Assembly: GCA_015179045.1 (NCBI GenBank)
Contig: WHUZ01000035.1
Coordinates: 496,001 to 560,000 of the forward strand
Length of the DNA: 64,000 nt
From: Kalaharituber pfeilii
Taxonomy: Eukaryota; Ascomycota; Pezizomycetes; Pezizales; Pezizaceae
Direction: 5' to 3'
Shown: positions 56,198-64,000 of the stretch, piece after piece
Position numbering within the stretch: position 1 is the first letter of the stretch
Layout: each line of letters starts with the position of its first letter
The notes under the pieces: model-generated
Seen by the model: only the letters and a program-made list of their open reading frames with translations
Databases searched by the model: none
Told to the model about the DNA's origin: nothing
Made by a program: the position numbers and the translations under genes

Positions 56198-57901
56198 ACT
56201 ACCTCTTTTTATAGTTCATTTGATATATGGAACGGATCGATTATCTTATTCTCTGATGCGACAATGAAAGATGCCGGAGTGTGTTAGAGGAAAAGGGATG
56301 TGTCCGACCATAGATTTAGGAAGTGGACATGCCAATGCCTCCACTATTGGACAATCAGAATCAAGACTCATATTCTCACCACTTGAGTTTCTCGTTGGTT
56401 TAAACTGTCCTAAGCAACCATATTAATTTGCTGGAATTTCAAGCGCCTGCATGCGCTTAGGAACAAATGCACTGGGAGTGATGCTAGCAGTATAAAGGTA
56501 GCAAACTCTTGGAGAAGATATCTCAGCGGTTGCAATGTGCTTAATCTAATACCGAATTGTAATACGCTCGAATTCCATGGTCTTGGTGAATCATTTTAAT
56601 CTACGCATGTGCGTTGGTGGCGTGTGATATATTATCTATCAAGTTCACTATATCAAAGGGCACACCACCTGACAGTGACTCAGGGGCTTGATTTTGGCCA
56701 TATTCGAAAGCAGCATGTCTCTAGACTGGGAAAATAATACATGTGCTCTCATCGGATCCCACAACAGCAAGAAAGCTCCGTGAGTAGCCGTCATCTATGC
56801 GTGATACAACAGGCACTACGGAGTTGCGCATATTTTGCTATATTCGCGACGGACCCGGAGGTTTTGACAAAGTAGACCTGCCAGTGCTACAGTAGATCAA
56901 ACTGGAAGAAATCCTCGTGCTAAAACATCTTCCCAGCTACACGATACCGCTAAGTTTGGCATGCAGTATACTGGTGTTTGCCGTTTTCCCAGTGTGAGCT
57001 CCGAGTTAAGTTTTACTTCTGCCTGGATCAAACGGGGTTTTTGCAACGCGGTGTTGAATGCATTGCATGCTGAATTTGATAGGTTTCTATTCGCAACCCC
57101 TCCCATTACCCTGAATCCTCAGTTTGTACCAGACCTTGGGACGTCAATGGAAAGCAGCGTACACTAACATGACATACTTCAGACGCGTATTTGATCACAA
57201 AAGTTGCAAGGTAGCTTCGGTATCGTACTCTTTAAACTATAGGCCGCGCAGTTCTATTATCCTAAAGACACACACTGCAGTCGCCAAGATATTTCATCAA
57301 ATAGGGATTGGTGACTATACAGTATATCCGATTCCAGTGAGGCGCTTAATGGTTTCGAGAGTGTTCTTGATATCCATTCATACGTAGAGTTTCCACCTGT
57401 AAATGGATTCGACAGTTTATTGCTTCAATGATTTGCCCTAACCTTTATAACCTTTATTGTTTGGAAGATGGGAGGCGGCGGAACTCTCACAAATATGTTC
57501 ATTCTTATTATGCTAAAAAGGTAACGTCAATGCATGTTGATGGAACAGGAACAATTCTAGATATAGGTATCAAAAGAAGATGATCAATACCTTAGGCACA
57601 GAACAACTGAAACCTCCTAGACCTTGATTCCGAGACAACTCCCAAACGGGGCACGTAAGGCTACGCTCATAGTCATGGCATTGAAGGATTCATTTACATC
57701 GAAGAAGGTTTAATGGTAGAGAGCAAGCTGGGAAAATGATAACAATATAGGCTATAGAGAAAAATTTTGGCTTTGTGAACCTTACTTCAGTCAATATGAT
57801 GGAGAAAAGAGAAACACGATAGGAATCGCTGAAATTGAATATTTCGTCCAAGTTGCCGTAGGGAAAATGGAATGAACACTTTACGTATCACCGGCCTTCA
57901 T
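56111..57901. other. Intergenic region
   Basis: Starts with a 36-nt T run at 56161-56196 just after the dioxygenase stop. Otherwise I see only short frames (for example 56961-57167 +) with no recognisable features. Confidence 0.5.
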
Positions 57902-58339
57902 CTAGGCAAGCTCACTTTTAGGTAGATTCCACCTCTCAAGAACTATCAAGTCGTACATTTCTTGTATTGATACATTTGTTTCCATCCCGCTGTAGGTAGG
58001 CACGTTGAAGCTAGCTATCCGTGCTGATTCGAGAACTTGTTTCGAGCTCAGAGGCAACCCTCTCAGCAGGTGTAGGTGTCTTCCCATGCAGTCCCACTGT
58101 ACAGATCTTGCACGAAATTTCCAATGGTATAGCATAATCCCGACAACTTGGTATGAGTAACACTTGTTAGGCAGTGCATGGGTGATCAGCGAGATGCTTT
58201 AGTTCCATGTGTGTAGTGCAACTAAGGAAATCCTCACGAAATTCTCCAGGAGGTCTACGGATAGAGGCCGATGCTTGCTGAAGGCTTCTAGGACGGCAGC
58301 AGTGTCCTCATTGGTTATCGTGAGCTTGTATGCTGCCAT
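57902..58339 (-). CDS. Possible two-exon small hypothetical protein
   Basis: Model: exons 58339-58238 and 58162-57902, 120 residues. Exon 1 reads MAAYKLTITNEDTAAVLEAF then SKHRPLSVDLLENF and meets a GTGAGG donor. Exon 2 reads CYSYQVVGIMLYHWKFRARS, later VQWDCMGRHLHLL and SIQEMYDLIVLERWNLPK, ending SELA. The 75-nt intron keeps frame, but its acceptor (ACAAG) is not optimal. The balanced composition looks protein-like. No family recognised and no neighbour gives a clue. Confidence 0.35.
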
Positions 58340-59422
58340 CTTCTTCGCTTAGCATCTTTCACCAAACGATTAGCATCTGCTTCTAAGCTGTTGAATTGCT
58401 CGGTAATGAGTTAGGCGAGAGCTGGCAGACGACAATACGGGCCCCATCGGATGCTGTAGGAGAAAGGTGAGCGCGTGTCATGAGTGTCGAGTCGGAAACG
58501 GTCCTGTTCTTCCTAACGTGGGGAGTGTTCAAGCAGCTTGTGGAACCTCATCTGTAAAACCAAGACTCTGCCGACACTAACAAAGGATGGAAGAATGATT
58601 CAGGGGAGGCAATGCCCGCTAGGCGGGACAGACAGCAGCGTGCAGAAGGCAGCTGGTGCATGCCAGCGGTATATTGGCAGAGTGTTCACGGCCGTTAAGA
58701 CGACAATTGTAAGGCGGAGGCCGGCGGATGCGTGAGTTAGCATTGCCTTACACGAGACCGCTCCACAAAACGCCTACTTTCCACGCTGCCGCAATGCCGC
58801 GAGCCCCCACCGCCGCCGAAGCCCAGACAAGCCCTGGCCCCAGATAAACCCTGCAAAGCATCACACCTTTTGGCCTGCGAGAGGCCTCTCCCGATAGCTC
58901 CCAATACGTATTCCTGCGCTGTACAGCACAGTACATCTGCCGTCCGCGACGTCCTCCACGGCTTCGACCCTCGCTCGTCTGCGAAGCGCAGCGCACACGC
59001 ACTAGGGCACACCACACCCGCAGCCCGGATCCGCTCATGACGGCGCGCAAGGTCTGAGCCAGCAACCGAACAAGCGTGTCAAACCTGCATCGATACTGCT
59101 CAGCGAGGATTTATCTTCATGGTCGCCCCCGAATCTGAAAACTTGTGATCGAATCGGAATTTTGTCGCTCCCTTATTCCACCCCCCCGCCGCCTTCCCCC
59201 TCCCAACAATCTTCTTCACCCATTCACCCCTCCCCCCTCCCCCGTGACAGCTCAGACCCGACGGACGGGCTCAGAAGCGAGGTGGACTTAGACTAGACGA
59301 GCAGAGGTTTTAAAGTGCCTCAGATCCCTTGTCCCTCGCGCAATCCGAACCTCAACCCGCCACATCGCGCAGCACCAGTTCCATTCTTGTCCGGCAGAAG
59401 CAGGAACAACCACGAGTTCACC
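58340..59422. promoter_or_regulatory. Promoter and leader of the cyclin gene
   Basis: 1,083 bp between divergent starts. The last 250 bp is very C-rich on the plus strand (CCCCCCCGCCGCC near 59,180, CCCCTCCCCCCTCC near 59,225), a typical pyrimidine-rich fungal leader. Minus-strand frames at 58.7-59.1 kb have no support. Confidence 0.45.
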
Positions 59423-60850
59423 ATGTCCAAGGAGTACTCACAATGGATCTTCACGGAGGAAGAGTTGACTCGGACGCCGTCTGCCCTGGAAGGCATGAGT
59501 CTGGAGGAAGAGCGAGAAAAAAGAGGAAAAGGCTGTAACTTTATATTACAAGTCGGGATTGCCCTGAAACTCCCACAGCTGACCTTGTCAACGGCATCAA
59601 CATTTTTACACCGCTTCTACATGCGGCACTGTCTCCAAAAACATCACTACTATGTGAGTTTCGATTCTATATTCTCTTTTATCCCAAGCTGTACAGATTT
59701 CTTCTTCGATGATGGACTGTTGGTCGGCTAATGCACGCCATCATCATTCCGGTATGACAACATAACTAACTTCATTTATAGGACACAGGTGCAACTGCAT
59801 TATATCTCGCTACCAAAGTCGAGGAAAATATGCGCAAGTTTGAACAATTGATAACGGAATGTGTCCGAGTGGCACAAAAGAACCCCCATCTGATAGTCGA
59901 CAAAGAATCGAAGGAATTCTGGAAATGGAGGGATGTGATCATAGAGAAGGAAGAGCTACTACTGGAAGCGATCTGTTTTGATATGACCTTTGAACAACCT
60001 TACACATTATTGATCAGCTTCTCCCATCAACTGAAGTTTGAAACAAAGCTTCTCATGAAGACAGCATGGAGCTTTGTTAATGACAGCTACATGACGATGC
60101 TATGCCTACTGTTTCCTGCCCGAACTATTGCTGCTGCTGCCTTATATTGTGCGGCAAAACATTGCAAAGTTAATTTTCAAGATCAGGACAACAAGCCATG
60201 GTGGGAGATAGTTGGAGTCAAGATTAAAGATATTAAGCGGGCGTGTAATTACATGGCTTCTGTCTATGAGTACGTAACTCTTTCGTTGCAACATACCAAC
60301 TTTCTATGATAGAATACAAATTTGTGAGATGTAATTTTTTTCTGACATCAGATTCTATAATAGGAACAATCCATTGAAGAACGATATTGTCCGTTATGTT
60401 AGCACCCCTGAGTCTGGAGAAAGTAGCACCACCCGAGCACGAAGTCAAAAAACTCCAGCGGAGGTGTCACCATCCTACAGTTCTCAGCCAACCTATTCGA
60501 ATGGCAGCCGAGGTAGCAGCATAGACACTGGATCTGTTGCGGGAAAGCGGATGAGAGAAGGCTCAGAGGAAGGAGAGGAAGTTTCAACGCCCGTCAAAAA
60601 GCAGAAAATGGAGGGACTACCACAGACACCAGAGAGTGTCAAAAAGCGGAGATCGAGTAGTCGGGATTCCGAAACTCAAAGAGTTGATTCCAGTGGAGTA
60701 AAGGGTGGGCGGGCCAAAGATAGGGACCGGGACGTACCAGCATTCACAAACGGGAACGGTGAGTCACGTGGTCGGGCCTCACCGGCACCGACACGGACCG
60801 ATCCGCCACCTACCATGGATGAAGATCTATCGGAAGGTGAAGTTGCTTAG
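59423..60850 (+). CDS. Cyclin T/K-type cyclin (Pch1/Bur2-like, Cdk9 partner)
   Basis: Three exons, 405 residues: 59423-59653, 59782-60269, 60352-60850. The start reads MSKEYSQWIFTEEELTRTPS, the classic opening of cyclin T/K/pch1 proteins. The first cyclin box includes CNFILQVGIALKLPQLTLST and, across intron 1, HHYYDTGATALYLATKVEEN, then KWRDVIIEKEELLLEAICFD. The second box has WSFVNDSYMTMLCLLFPART and AAAALYCAAKHCKV. The C-terminal 150 residues are disordered, with basic patches (GKRMREG, VKKQKM, VKKRRSSS) that may be nuclear signals. Partnering Cdk9/Bur1, such cyclins form P-TEFb-type kinases that phosphorylate the RNA polymerase II tail and Spt5. Ctk2-type cyclin L/K is a less likely alternative. 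Confidence 0.9.
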
Positions 60851-63982
<3,132 letters not shown>

Positions 63983-64000
63983 ATGAAGGGTCTGGTTTAC

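Noticed and set aside
58737..59065. Minus-strand frames of 92 and 105 codons upstream of the cyclin gene
   Set aside because: GC-rich promoter sequence, Arg/Gly/Ala-rich translation and no start or splice support.

Overview
The window looks like nuclear chromosomal DNA of a filamentous ascomycete (Pezizomycotina). The evidence is short spliceosomal introns (mostly about 50-120 nt, GTRNGT donors, CTAAC/CTRAY-like branch sites), orthologues of fungal housekeeping genes, and long AT-rich intergenic stretches with retrotransposon 3' ends. The low gene density would fit an early-diverging class such as Pezizomycetes, but that is inference. There is no operon structure, phage, CRISPR array or recognisable tRNA/rRNA gene. 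Exon coordinates were derived by hand from frame continuity, splice consensus and conserved motifs.

Layout. 0-7 kb: a large serine/charge-rich protein with a coiled coil and C-terminal membrane segments, convergent with a CCDC174-family protein. 7-26 kb: gene-poor DNA with LINE debris, holding a small hypothetical gene (13.0 kb), an Hsp31/DJ-1-type glyoxalase gene (17.6-18.4 kb) and an F-box-like Cys-rich protein (20.8-22.1 kb). 26-31 kb: MCM10 and RNase H2 subunit B transcribed divergently from a 424-bp promoter with two ACGCGT (MluI cell-cycle) boxes in tandem. 31-46 kb: a (CCCCAAT)n minisatellite, a nine-exon CSC1/OSCA-type channel, a Kes1/Osh4 oxysterol-binding protein, a REX2-type oligoribonuclease with a GC-AG intron, and a DEF1-type Gln-rich CUE protein whose frame is broken by one base in a C7 run. 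47-49.5 kb: an AT-rich transposon graveyard (LINE ORF2 end, LINE 3' end, GC-rich inverted repeats, Mutator-like SWIM relic) plus a possible small basic gene. 50-61 kb: a putative mitochondrial protein, tRNA dihydrouridine synthase Dus4, a ten-exon trimethyllysine dioxygenase, a small two-exon hypothetical gene and a Pch1/cyclin T-type cyclin. 61-64 kb: non-coding, with a 186-bp (ATT)n microsatellite and a possible gene start at the right edge.

How the genes relate. The neighbours do not form a metabolic cluster. The one functional pairing with sequence support is MCM10 with RNase H2B: both act at replication forks, share a promoter, and the RNase H2B C-terminus carries a PCNA-binding (PIP-like) motif. 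DEF1 and the Cdk9-type cyclin both act on RNA polymerase II but lie 14 kb apart. I found no convincing new system. The most useful observations are the MCB-type divergent promoter, the GC-AG intron, micro-exons missed by simple ORF finding, two probable one-base homopolymer errors in conserved genes, two repeat families defined by their 3' tails, and an unexplained dispersed 9-mer.
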